Of a stretch of DNA of 64,000 nt, positions 9,430 to 17,767 are shown piece by piece. The first letter of the stretch is position 1. Every line of letters starts with the position of its first letter. The position numbers and the translations under genes are program-made. This DNA is from Clostridium tepidiprofundi DSM 19306 (GTDB lineage: Bacteria; Bacillota; Clostridia; Clostridiales; Clostridiaceae): contig NZ_LTBA01000010.1 in NCBI RefSeq assembly GCF_001594005.1, positions 1 to 64,000 of the forward strand, given 5' to 3'. Below the pieces are notes generated by a model, which did no database searches, was not told the DNA's origin, and saw only the letters and a program-made list of their open reading frames with translations.

Positions 9430-9456
9430 AAGTGTTATTATGCTTATATAACACTT
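9430..9456. repeat. 9-bp hairpin over the MATE gene stop codon
   Basis: AAGTGTTAT and ATAACACTT pair around a nine-base loop, overlapping the MATE stop and lying before topB. With no T-run it may weaken read-through or protect an mRNA end. Confidence 0.4.
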
Positions 9457-10796
9457 CGTATCCAATTTTTTGATAGTACTCTAGGAAATCCTATTATTGA
9501 TTTCACAACTTCTTCTAAAGAAACTAATGTGACTACCCAGTATATAGGAAGTTGCCAAACTAATGCTCCTAAAAAAGCCATTGGTACTCCTATAAGCCAC
9601 ACGCATCCCGTTTCTAAAAACAAAGAAAATCTTGTATCTCCACCGCTCCTTAAAATTCCAACAATCAATGTAGTTGTATAAAACTTAAATGGTAAAAATA
9701 TACTCATTATTGTTATTACAAATTTTGCATTATTATAGGTTCTTTGAGAAATATTAAATGCTGAAAGTATGATAGGAGAAGTTAGAAACAATATTACCCC
9801 AATAACAATACCTGATGTAAAAGACAGCACTGTAAATTTTTTTGAATATAAAATAGCTTCTTCTCTTTTATCTGCACCAATTTTATTTCCAATCATTATT
9901 GCACATGCATTTGCGATTCCCATTGAAACTATCATAAACAGGCTTTGTACCGTATTTGCAATTTGAACCGATGCAATAGCTTCAGTTCCTATTCGTGCAT
10001 AAGCAGCAGAATATAAAGAGGTACCAAGAGACCAAAATGCTTCATTTAGTATTACAGGTATAGCTGTTTTAAATATATTTAGTACAAATGTTTTAGATAA
10101 ATCAAATAATTCCGTTATCTTTGCAGCGAGGACACCTTTTTTTATGTATATTACTGATAGTAATAATATTAATTCAATGCTTCTTGAAATTAGTGTTGCT
10201 ATCGCAGCTCCTTTTACACCCATTTTTGGAAAACCTAAATGACCAAAAATGAACAAATAGTTTAAGCAAGTATTAATTATTAATGCTATTGCACTAACGT
10301 ACATTGGTATTTTGGGTTTGCCTACACTTCTACAAGCAAATCCATAGCTAAAACTAATGGCAGTAAATAAATAGCTAAAACAAACAATTTTAAGATAATC
10401 ACTTCCTAGACTAATAATTTTGATATCGTTTGTAAAAATTCTTAATATCATATTTGGAAAGAAAAAAGCTAAACTTGTATAAAAAATGGCTAAAAAAGTA
10501 CTAGCAATAATACTAATTCCAAGTACCTTACGAATATTTTTTATGTCTTTTTTCCCCCAATATTGTGCAATGAATATTGCACATCCACTGTTAATACCAA
10601 ATAACAATAAAATAAATAAAAAGAAATATTGGTTAGCAAGTCCAACAGATGCAATAGCAGTTTCTTTTAGGCTTCCTATCATAACATTATCAACAATATT
10701 TAGTGATGATGATATTAAATTTTGAAGTGCAATAGGAAGTGCTATTGTTAGTAATTTTTGATAAAAATCCTTATTTTTTAAACATTTAGCTTTCAT
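9444..10796 (-). CDS. MATE-family multidrug/cation efflux transporter
   Basis: A 450-residue polytopic membrane protein with the twelve-helix layout of the MATE family, which export drugs or metabolites in exchange for Na+ or H+. Family signatures include IALPIALQNLISSSLNIVDNVMIG near the N-terminus (residues 18-41), IAQYWGKKD and the repeated half at about residues 240-430. Its substrate cannot be told. The start ATG at 10796 is preceded by CAGGTGAATT. It runs towards topB and is divergent from the methyltransferase gene at 11047. Confidence 0.9.
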   Translation of the reverse strand: MKAKCLKNKDFYQKLLTIALPIALQNLISSSLNIVDNVMIGSLKETAIASVGLANQYFFLFILLLFGINSGCAIFIAQYWGKKDIKNIRKVLGISIIASTFLAIFYTSLAFFFPNMILRIFTNDIKIISLGSDYLKIVCFSYLFTAISFSYGFACRSVGKPKIPMYVSAIALIINTCLNYLFIFGHLGFPKMGVKGAAIATLISRSIELILLLSVIYIKKGVLAAKITELFDLSKTFVLNIFKTAIPVILNEAFWSLGTSLYSAAYARIGTEAIASVQIANTVQSLFMIVSMGIANACAIMIGNKIGADKREEAILYSKKFTVLSFTSGIVIGVILFLTSPIILSAFNISQRTYNNAKFVITIMSIFLPFKFYTTTLIVGILRSGGDTRFSLFLETGCVWLIGVPMAFLGALVWQLPIYWVVTLVSLEEVVKSIIGFPRVLSKNWIRSVI

Positions 10797-10953
10797 AATT
10801 CACCTGCTTAATCATAAAATTTTTCTAATATAAACAATATATATAACAATAACATGTTTCATTAGTGTTATCAACTTAAAAAAATGTAGATTTCAGAAAG
10901 AAATTATTATATACTATTGTGTATGATTAAGTACAATACCGTATATAGTGTAT

Positions 10954-10962
10954 TGGTATAAT
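10954..10962 (+). promoter_or_regulatory. Extended -10 promoter candidate for the methyltransferase gene
   Basis: TGGTATAAT is an extended -10 (TG-N-TATAAT) 84 bases before the start codon. No good -35 lies 17 bases upstream, as is usual for extended -10 promoters. Confidence 0.4.
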
Positions 10963-11046
10963 CAAAATTCAAATGATAAATCACACAAAAAAGGTTAAAA
11001 TATACTTGAGGTATAAAATTTTGTATTTGAAAGGAAATTGAGTTCA

Positions 11047-11892
11047 ATGAATAATGATAAAAATAATGATAAAAAATTTTGTAGTGATATAACTGATGTA
11101 AATGAAAGAACAAATGTAAATGAGAGAACATGGAATAGCGATACTTATAATGCTTGGGTTAAGAGATTTGGTGAACCCATTCAAGCAGCCCAAAAAATAA
11201 AAAAATTAAATGACAATCCATCTAGGGCTTTTTCGTCATTAATAAGTAAATTTGGTGATGTCAAATGTAAAAAAATAATGAATATTATGGGTTCTAATGG
11301 AACAAAGGCTGTAGCATTGGCATTATCAGGAGCAGATGTAACTGTTGTGGATTTTTCAGAAGGTAATAAACGCTATGCTTTGGATTTAGCCAAAGAAGCT
11401 GGTGTTAATATACATTATATTCTGTCTGATGTTCTTAAATTACCTAAAGAAGATATAACAAGTGATTATGATATAGTGTTTGCAGAAATGGGAATATTGC
11501 ATTATTTTACTGATTTAAAACCATTTATTGATGTTATATATAATCTTTTGGGGGATGAAGGATTATTTGTCATAAGAGATTTTCATCCTGTATCAACTAA
11601 ATTGATTACATCAAGAGGAACAACAGCTAAAATTCGTAAACACAAAGTTACAGGAGATTATTTTGATACTTCACTAGAAGAAAAAGAGGCTTCTTATACA
11701 AAATATTCAAATGATGATAAAAAGAGTAACAAAGTATTGCTTAGAAAGTGGAATATTGGAGAAATCGTAACAGCAGTTGCAAATTCAGGATTGATTATTA
11801 AAAGTTTGGATGAAGAACCTAATTTGAGTTCAGATGTTTTTGATAAAGGTATTCCAAAGACTTTTCTCTTAGTTGCGAAGAAGAAGAATTAG
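11047..11892 (+). CDS. Class I SAM-dependent methyltransferase, substrate unknown
   Basis: A 281-residue protein with a Rossmann methyltransferase core: the SAM-binding motif I is the IMNIMGSNGTKAVALALSGA region (about residues 82-101), followed by VTVVDFSEGN and, later, YDIVFAEMGILHYF. The C-terminal part (about 175-260) may hold the substrate site. The ATG at 11047 fits AAGGAAA at 11031 better than the upstream TTG at 11038, which is too close. Residues near the start contain a short duplicated VNERT. The gene is alone between divergent MATE and the UPF0126 gene; the substrate is unknown. Confidence 0.82.
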   Translation: MNNDKNNDKKFCSDITDVNERTNVNERTWNSDTYNAWVKRFGEPIQAAQKIKKLNDNPSRAFSSLISKFGDVKCKKIMNIMGSNGTKAVALALSGADVTVVDFSEGNKRYALDLAKEAGVNIHYILSDVLKLPKEDITSDYDIVFAEMGILHYFTDLKPFIDVIYNLLGDEGLFVIRDFHPVSTKLITSRGTTAKIRKHKVTGDYFDTSLEEKEASYTKYSNDDKKSNKVLLRKWNIGEIVTAVANSGLIIKSLDEEPNLSSDVFDKGIPKTFLLVAKKKN

Positions 11893-11958
11893 CTTTTCTA
11901 TGTTTTTGTGTATTGTCCTCTTTGTATTGAAAATGATTTTTACTCAGGAGTGATAAAT

Positions 11959-12591
11959 ATGTTTTTACTAAATGTATTTGAAATTATAGGAACAGTAGCT
12001 TTTGCAGTATCTGGTGCTTTAGTAGGTATGCAGAAAAAATTAGATTTATTTGGAATAGTAACATTGGCTGTTGTTACAGCAATAGGGGGAGGAATTTTTA
12101 GGGATTTATTTATTGGAAATACTCCACCTACTGCATTTATGCAACCAAAATACTTTTTAATTAGCGTTGGAGCTGCGTTATGTACATTTATATGTTATTC
12201 TAAAATATATAAAAGTATTTCAATAATTAAAAATGTAATGTTATTATTTGATGCTATAGGATTAGGGGTATTTACGGCGTTAGGAGCTAACATTGCAATT
12301 AATCATAATTTCGACAATTTTTTTATTGTTGTTTGTATGGGATTAATTTCAGGTGTAGGTGGAGGAATGATTAGAGACATTCTTGTTCGCGACATTCCTC
12401 TTATATTGATAAAGGACATATATGCAGTGGCATCAATCGTTGGGGGTACAGTATTTTATTATTCGCATAGCTATGTTTCTAGTTCACTTGGATTGTATCT
12501 TTGTTTCTTTATAACATTTACTTTGAGATTAATATCAATAAAATACAACTTTAATCTTCCAACAACTAAGGAAACAAGATATCATATGTGA
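11959..12591 (+). CDS. UPF0126/TRIC-type cation channel membrane protein
   Basis: A 210-residue protein made of seven hydrophobic segments with two internal repeats. Each repeat carries the glycine-rich family signature: AIGGGIFRDLFIGNTPP in the first and GVGGGMIRDILVRDIPL in the second. Bacterial homologues (YicG/UPF0126) resemble trimeric TRIC cation channels; others link them to glycine transport. The ATG at 11959 has AGGAGTG upstream, so the longer open frame from 11908 is rejected. It converges on surE with only two bases between the stops. Confidence 0.87.
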   Translation: MFLLNVFEIIGTVAFAVSGALVGMQKKLDLFGIVTLAVVTAIGGGIFRDLFIGNTPPTAFMQPKYFLISVGAALCTFICYSKIYKSISIIKNVMLLFDAIGLGVFTALGANIAINHNFDNFFIVVCMGLISGVGGGMIRDILVRDIPLILIKDIYAVASIVGGTVFYYSHSYVSSSLGLYLCFFITFTLRLISIKYNFNLPTTKETRYHM

Positions 12592-12593
12592 AA

Positions 12594-13355
12594 TTAATAA
12601 AACCATTTTTCAACTTCATTAATAAGCTTAAAGTTAGTTAAATCGTAGTGAAGAGGTGTAATTGTAACATATCCTTCTCTCAAATAATGTGTATCTGTAT
12701 TTTGAGTGACATAAGGATTTAGGGTGTCGTTTAACTTGATTATTATATTACCGTTTTCATCTTTTATTTTTTGATATGCAGCATCATATTTAACTCGTCC
12801 TATGCTGCATATTTTTATACCTTTAATCTCTTTTCCTTTCATAAGAGGAATGTTTACATTTAAAACAATATCATCACTTAAGTGTAAACGCATATTTTCA
12901 GCTATTTTAACAATTTTACTTGCATATTTTGAGGCTACTTCATAGCTTTCAATATCATCTTTTATTTGCATAGAAAAGGCTATTGAAGGTATCTTATTAA
13001 TGGCAGCTTCGACAGCAACAGATACTGTACCTGAATAAAGTACATCTGTTCCTAGATTCAAACCTCTATTAATACCTGATACAACTAAATCAATATTGCA
13101 ATCAGTTAAAGCATTAATACCAACTCTTACACAATCTGCTGGTGTACCATTAAGGCTATAAGCTTTGCAATTTAAACCATCTAATTTAACTTCTTTAGCT
13201 AAAAGAGAATCGGTTAAAGTAATTGAATGGCTTGAAGCACTTCTTTGTGTATCAGGAGCAACTATAGTAATTTCATGATCAGTTTCAAGAGCCTTGGCAA
13301 GAGAATATATACCTTTAGCATATATTCCATCATCGTTTGATATTAATATTTTCAT
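12594..13355 (-). CDS. surE: 5'-nucleotidase SurE
   Basis: A 253-residue metal-dependent nucleoside monophosphatase/exopolyphosphatase. The N-terminal MKILISNDDGIYAKGI holds the metal-binding aspartates (NDDG), and PDTQRSASSHSIT, SGINRGLNLGTDVLYSGTVSVAVEA and NVNIP are further family motifs. Length is typical. GAGGAGAG lies seven bases before the ATG. It is probably cytoplasmic, tied to nucleotide salvage or stress. The gene is monocistronic by position. Confidence 0.95.
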   Translation of the reverse strand: MKILISNDDGIYAKGIYSLAKALETDHEITIVAPDTQRSASSHSITLTDSLLAKEVKLDGLNCKAYSLNGTPADCVRVGINALTDCNIDLVVSGINRGLNLGTDVLYSGTVSVAVEAAINKIPSIAFSMQIKDDIESYEVASKYASKIVKIAENMRLHLSDDIVLNVNIPLMKGKEIKGIKICSIGRVKYDAAYQKIKDENGNIIIKLNDTLNPYVTQNTDTHYLREGYVTITPLHYDLTNFKLINEVEKWFY

Positions 13356-13783
13356 TTAAATCTCTCCTCGTCTAATAAGTTTATAGCAGATATTTACCTG
13401 CCAAATTTATTTATTTTTTATATTTGGTTATAGATTAAGAAAGCATCTCTATTTTTCTAATGGGGATTCTCCCAATTCGATATTGCTCATTCTTTTACTT
13501 TCAAAGTATGCTAGTCTATTTTGTGCTATATTGTGTCATCAGATTTCATTAATAGTTCAATTATCAAAGAAACCTGTTTTCTTGTCTGACACAAAACATA
13601 CGCCATATGTCGCATTTTTGATTTGTTATTTTCTTTCAAATGTTTTAGAGTTATTATACACGTATAATTATTTTTTGTAAAGATAGCTGTATATTATTAT
13701 TATTTTTGCCAATTATCTATGGAAAGAGCAATAAAAAAAGTGATATAATAGCACTATCATAGTTAATGAAAGGGGAAAGGTAA
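13356..13783. other. AT-rich intergenic region, no gene seen
   Basis: This 428-base gap between surE and the aminopeptidase gene has only weak short reading frames without ribosome sites. A perfect TATAAT at 13744-13749 lies 35 bases before the aminopeptidase start and may be its -10 box, though no convincing -35 precedes it. Confidence 0.4.
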
Positions 13784-15016
13784 ATGAAAAACTTTAATGA
13801 AACATTAAAGAAATATGCCGAATTAGCTGTTAAAGTAGGTATTAATATTCAAGAGGGGCAAAAGTTAGTAATAAATGCGCCTATAGAGAGTGCTGAATTT
13901 GTAAGGCTAATTGCAGAGGTTGCATATAAAGCAGGAGCAAAAGAAGTTATTCCAAAGTGGCGTGACGAAAAATTCGAATTAGTGAGATACATGAATGCAC
14001 CAGATGAAGCATTTAAAGAATTTCCCAAATGGATTGCAGATGGTTATGAAGAACTTGCAAAAGAAGGAGCAGCTTTCATGTCAATTGCAGCATCTGATCC
14101 TGAACTGCTAAAAGATGTAGATTCTACTAGGATTGCAACTGATAATAAAACTAAATCTTTAGCATTAAAAAACTACAGAAAATACATAATGAACAGTGAT
14201 GTTTCTTGGTGTGTTATTTCTATTCCAACTGTAGGATGGGCTAAAAAAGTATTTTCTGATGTTTCAGAAGATAAAGCAGTTGAAATGCTTTGGGAAAGCA
14301 TATTTAAGATTGTTAGAGTTGATAGAGATGATCCTATTAATGCATGGAATGAACATCTCAAAAACTTAAAAGAAAAAGTAGACTTCTTAAATGAAAAAAG
14401 ATTTAAAAAGCTTTATTACAAATCAGAGGGAACGGATTTGGAAATAGAATTACCAGAAGGACATATATGGGAAGGCGGCGGAGAGAATAATTCCAAAGGA
14501 GTTTATTTTGTTGCAAATATGCCAACAGAAGAAATATTTACAATGCCACTTAAGACAGGAGTTAATGGAACTGTCAAGAGTACAAAACCTTTGAATTATA
14601 GTGGAAATTTAATCGAAGATTTTACTTTAACATTTAAAGATGGTAGGATTGTAGACTTTACTGCAAAGAAAGGATACGAAACATTAAAGAAATTAATTGA
14701 AATAGATGAAGGCTCTCATTATTTGGGTGAAGTTGCGCTAGTTCCATATGATTCTCCAATATCTAATTCAAATATCATTTTCTATAACACACTATTTGAT
14801 GAAAATGCTTCATGTCATTTGGCAATTGGTATGGCATATCCATCATGCATCAAAGGTGGAGAAAATATGAGTGAAGAAGAACTTGAAAAAGCAGGAGCTA
14901 ATACTTCATTAACTCATAACGATTTTATGATAGGTTCACCTGAGCTTGATATTATTGGAGAAACATTTGACGGAAATAAAATACAGATATTTAAAGATGG
15001 AAATTGGGCTTTTTAG
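13784..15016 (+). CDS. M29-family metallo-aminopeptidase
   Basis: A 410-residue member of the thermophilic aminopeptidase family (AmpS/AmpT/PepS), cytoplasmic two-metal exopeptidases that trim N-terminal residues. Motifs include GTDLEIELPEGHIWEGGG, NMPTEEIFTMP, the metal-ligand region EGSHYLGEVALVPYDSPIS, FDENASCHLAIG and THNDFMIGSPELDI with the H-N-D-F-M-IG signature. Length is standard. GAAAGGGGAAAGG precedes the ATG. The next gene begins about 110 bases on and may share its transcript. Confidence 0.92.
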   Translation: MKNFNETLKKYAELAVKVGINIQEGQKLVINAPIESAEFVRLIAEVAYKAGAKEVIPKWRDEKFELVRYMNAPDEAFKEFPKWIADGYEELAKEGAAFMSIAASDPELLKDVDSTRIATDNKTKSLALKNYRKYIMNSDVSWCVISIPTVGWAKKVFSDVSEDKAVEMLWESIFKIVRVDRDDPINAWNEHLKNLKEKVDFLNEKRFKKLYYKSEGTDLEIELPEGHIWEGGGENNSKGVYFVANMPTEEIFTMPLKTGVNGTVKSTKPLNYSGNLIEDFTLTFKDGRIVDFTAKKGYETLKKLIEIDEGSHYLGEVALVPYDSPISNSNIIFYNTLFDENASCHLAIGMAYPSCIKGGENMSEEELEKAGANTSLTHNDFMIGSPELDIIGETFDGNKIQIFKDGNWAF

Positions 15017-15124
15017 TTGAAATTTAGATGTGAAATTTGTCCCTTTTTACTTATAATAGCATATTTAATTAATATAGAAAGTATTTTTTTAATTGCTATT
15101 ATTTATGTAAGGAGGGAGTTTTTT

Positions 15125-15514
15125 ATGGTACAAATTATAATTCAATATGTACTTGTTATTTTGCTTGTTGTTGGGTTAGGATATTTAGCTTATTTACTAA
15201 AAGATAAGAAAATCAATATAAAGGATGATTATTTTGGATTGGCTTATGCAATTTTAAACACTTTAAAGAGCGATGAAGCAACGAGTGCAAATATAAAAAA
15301 GATTATAAGAGCAGTATCTGAAGGTGTTAAATTTGTTGAAGATAATTACAAAAATGTAGATAATGCAATAAAGGAGGAGGAAGCATTAAAGCTTATTCGA
15401 GAGAGCATAGATGCTTTAGGCTTTGAAAGTCCTATTGATGAAAGCAGTATTAGATATTTAATAAGAATAGCTGCATCAATGCTTCCACCTACTCATGATG
15501 GTAATCAAAAATAA
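15125..15514 (+). CDS. Small membrane-anchored protein, phage holin LLH-like
   Basis: A 129-residue protein with one N-terminal membrane helix (about residues 2-25) and a helical remainder. The ATG at 15125 follows AAGGAGGGAG; the open frame from 15017 is an unneeded extension. The pattern in the second half (AVSEGVKFVEDNY, then KEEEALKLIRESIDALGF and ESSIRYLIRIAASML) looks like the C-terminal part of LLH-family phage holins. No endolysin or phage gene is nearby, so this may be a domesticated gene or only a structural lookalike. It is followed by a terminator. Confidence 0.5.
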   Translation: MVQIIIQYVLVILLVVGLGYLAYLLKDKKINIKDDYFGLAYAILNTLKSDEATSANIKKIIRAVSEGVKFVEDNYKNVDNAIKEEEALKLIRESIDALGFESPIDESSIRYLIRIAASMLPPTHDGNQK

Positions 15515-15527
15515 CTGATAAACTTTT

Positions 15528-15553
15528 AAACTCCCTTTTGGGGGTTTTATTTT
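15528..15553 (+). terminator. Rho-independent terminator
   Basis: AAACTCCC and GGGGGTTT form an 8-bp stem (one G-T pair) with a TTTT loop, followed by TATTTTAT. It ends the aminopeptidase/holin-like unit. Confidence 0.75.
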
Positions 15554-15666
15554 ATATGTGGCTAAACCAGTACACTATTGAGTAAAATAATAAAATAGGT
15601 TATTATTAAATAATGTTATAACTAATATAAGGCACATTCAAATGCCTAAATGGGAGGTTTCAACAG

Positions 15667-16689
15667 TTGTACATACCTATTGAATATAAAGATTTAAAAG
15701 GAAATTATTTATTGATTGATGTTAGAAGTCCGAGTGAATATAAACATTCTACTATAAATGGCGCTATTAATATTCCAATATTTGATGACTATGAAAGAAA
15801 AGTTATTGGTACAGTATACATTAATGAAAGTATAGAAAAAGCTAAAAAAATTGGAGTTGATGCAGCATCAAAAAAACTTCCAGAAATATATGAAAAAGTG
15901 GTTAAACTCAAAGAAAATTATGATAAATTAGTGTTTTTTTGTGCTAGAGGTGGAATGAGGAGTGGAGTTTTAACCATGTTTTTAACTGCAATGGGAATTA
16001 ATGCAGTTAAATTAAAGGGAGGATATAAAGCATATAGAAAATATATTGTCGATGAATTGCCAAAGATAAATGAAAACATAAATTACATTGTACTTCATGG
16101 TAATACTGGGGTTGGAAAAACAGAAATATTAAAGAAATTAAGGCTACATGGATATGATGTACTTGATTTAGAAGGTGCTGCGAATCATAGAGGTTCACTA
16201 CTCGGTAATGTTGGGCTTGGGGATACGTACAGCCAAAAGCAATTTGAATCTAACATATATCACACACTAGAAAAAATTAAAACAAATTATGTATTTGTAG
16301 AGGCTGAAAGCAGTAGAATAGGCAATATTAATGTTCCTAAATTTATATGTGATAAAATGAAGGAAGGAATTCATATATTTTTGGATGCTAATATTGATTT
16401 TAGAGTAAATATTATAGTAAATGAGTACATAAAAGATGAAAACAATAAGATTGAAATATTTAATTGTTTGGATAAACTGAATAAATACATATCTAGGTCT
16501 AATCTTGAGAGGTACAAAACATTATTAGAAAAAGAAAATTACAATGAACTTGCTAAAGAACTTATGGAAAAATACTATGATCCTTTGTATATGAATTCTG
16601 CTAAAAATTATGATTATGCTCTGAAAGTCAATGTTGATAATATAGATAAATCAGCAGAAATAATTGAAAATTGGTTTAAAAGATTGTAA
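15667..16689 (+). CDS. mnmH: tRNA 2-selenouridine synthase (rhodanese plus P-loop)
   Basis: A 340-residue enzyme that converts 2-thiouridine at the tRNA wobble position to 2-selenouridine, through a geranylated intermediate, using selenophosphate. The N-terminal rhodanese domain (LLIDVRSPSEY) carries the likely active cysteine C92 in FFCARGGMRSG. The C-terminal P-loop domain has GNTGVGKT at about 145-152 and the family phrase LDLEGAANHRGS. The start is a TTG at 15667 with GGGAGG nine bases upstream; no ATG suits. No selD is in the window, so selenophosphate must come from elsewhere. It is followed by a terminator. Confidence 0.92.
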   Translation: MYIPIEYKDLKGNYLLIDVRSPSEYKHSTINGAINIPIFDDYERKVIGTVYINESIEKAKKIGVDAASKKLPEIYEKVVKLKENYDKLVFFCARGGMRSGVLTMFLTAMGINAVKLKGGYKAYRKYIVDELPKINENINYIVLHGNTGVGKTEILKKLRLHGYDVLDLEGAANHRGSLLGNVGLGDTYSQKQFESNIYHTLEKIKTNYVFVEAESSRIGNINVPKFICDKMKEGIHIFLDANIDFRVNIIVNEYIKDENNKIEIFNCLDKLNKYISRSNLERYKTLLEKENYNELAKELMEKYYDPLYMNSAKNYDYALKVNVDNIDKSAEIIENWFKRL

Positions 16690-16696
16690 AATATAT

Positions 16697-16722
16697 AAAC
16701 AGAACATTTGTTTCTGTTTTTT
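16697..16722 (+). terminator. Rho-independent terminator
   Basis: AAACAGAA and TTCTGTTT form an 8-bp stem with a seven-base loop, followed by T-rich sequence. It ends the mnmH transcript. Confidence 0.75.
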
Positions 16723-16739
16723 ATTATTGATAACTATAA

Positions 16740-16783
16740 ATAAGCAAATTTCAATCTATCATATAAAGAAGATTTTTGCTTAT
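16740..16783. mobile_element. 44-bp internally deleted ATGAGCAAA-family element
   Basis: ATAAGCAAATTTCAATC on the left and GATTTTTGCTTAT on the right match both ends of the 144-bp element at 737-880, with only 14 bases between them. Both end hexamers carry the same compensatory change (GAGC to AAGC). Flanks are CTATAA and TTATAA. Confidence 0.6.
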
Positions 16784-16811
16784 TTATAAATTATTCATTT
16801 TCACCATATCA

Positions 16812-16840
16812 TATACAATAATGGTAAAATGTGGTATAAT
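16812..16840 (+). promoter_or_regulatory. Candidate promoter upstream of the parE leader
   Basis: TATACA, a 17-base spacer and TATAAT with an extended -10 (TGGTATAAT) at 16832-16840. If used for parE it gives a leader of about 920 bases made almost wholly of repeats. Confidence 0.4.
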
Positions 16841-17745
16841 AATTCCTATGTAACTTGAAAATTAACATCTTTTTAAAAACGAAGTTTAAAAACTAACATT
16901 CATCAAGGTCACAATCTGCTTTGGTGATTGGCGATTGGCGATTTTGTTTTAGTCTCCAGTCTCTAATCTCCAACACAAATTTGTAATTTGTAACCAGCAT
17001 CTTATTAGGTGCTAGGAGAGAAGGTACTAGGGTTTATCTGACTAAGTTACGATATGGTTTGGCGACTGGTGACTTTGTTTTAGTTTCCAGTCTCTAGTCT
17101 CCAATCTCCAGTACAAATTTGTAATTTGAGGACTAATATTTGTACTCTAGGGATCAGGGAACAGGTACTAGGATTAATCAAGTTTGTTAGGGTGCTAGAG
17201 GGCTAGGTTGCTAGTACAAATTTGATATCTGTGTAGCAGTATATGTTTCAGGTGTTGGGAACAGTTACTAGTATTAATTAAGTTTGTTAGGGTGCTAGAG
17301 GGCTAGGATGCCAGTGCAAATTTGACATTTTATACCAGTATATGTTTCGGTTACTAGGAATTAGGAGATAGTGCTAGGAGAGAAGGTACTAGGGTTTATC
17401 TGACTAAGTTACAATATGGTTTGGCGACTGGTGATTGGCGATTGGCGATTTGGTTTTAGTCTCCAGTCTCTAGTCTCCAATCTCCAGTACAAATTTGTAA
17501 TTTGAGGACTAATATTTGTACTCTAGGGACTAGGGAACAGTTACTAGTATTAATCAAGTTTGTTAGAGTGCTAGAGGGCTAGGTTGCTAGTACAAATTTG
17601 ATATCTGTGTACCAGTATATGTTTCAGGTGTCGGGAATTAGGTGCTAGGAGAGAAGGTACTAGGGTAATAGGTGCCAAGTACTAAGTATTAGGTTAGGAA
17701 TTAGGTACCAGGTGCTAGGAGAGAAGGTACTAGTTTTACAAAACA
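16841..17745. repeat. CTAG-rich mosaic repeat region
   Basis: About 900 non-coding bases built from recurring modules: GTGCTAGGAGAGAAGGTACT; a run of alternating AGTCTCCAGTCTC-type phrases; CAAATTTGTAATTTG; and TGTTAGGGTGCTAGAGGGCT. Bases 17010-17263 and 17371-17636 are near-identical direct copies with a period of about 361 bases, and 17262-17340 is a partial third copy. I count about 25 CTAG sites, far above chance in such AT-rich DNA. Related modules fill gaps in the flagellar operon in the opposite orientation. Confidence 0.85.
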
Positions 17746-17767
17746 AGATATATTGTGGAGGGAAAAT

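Noticed and set aside
13483-13680. 65-residue hydrophobic open frame between surE and the aminopeptidase gene
   Set aside because: No ribosome site, no recognisable motif, and composition typical of random AT-rich DNA.
16841-17745. CRISPR array before parE
   Set aside because: The repeats are long, mosaic and not evenly spaced, with no short constant repeat and unique spacers, and no cas genes are present.
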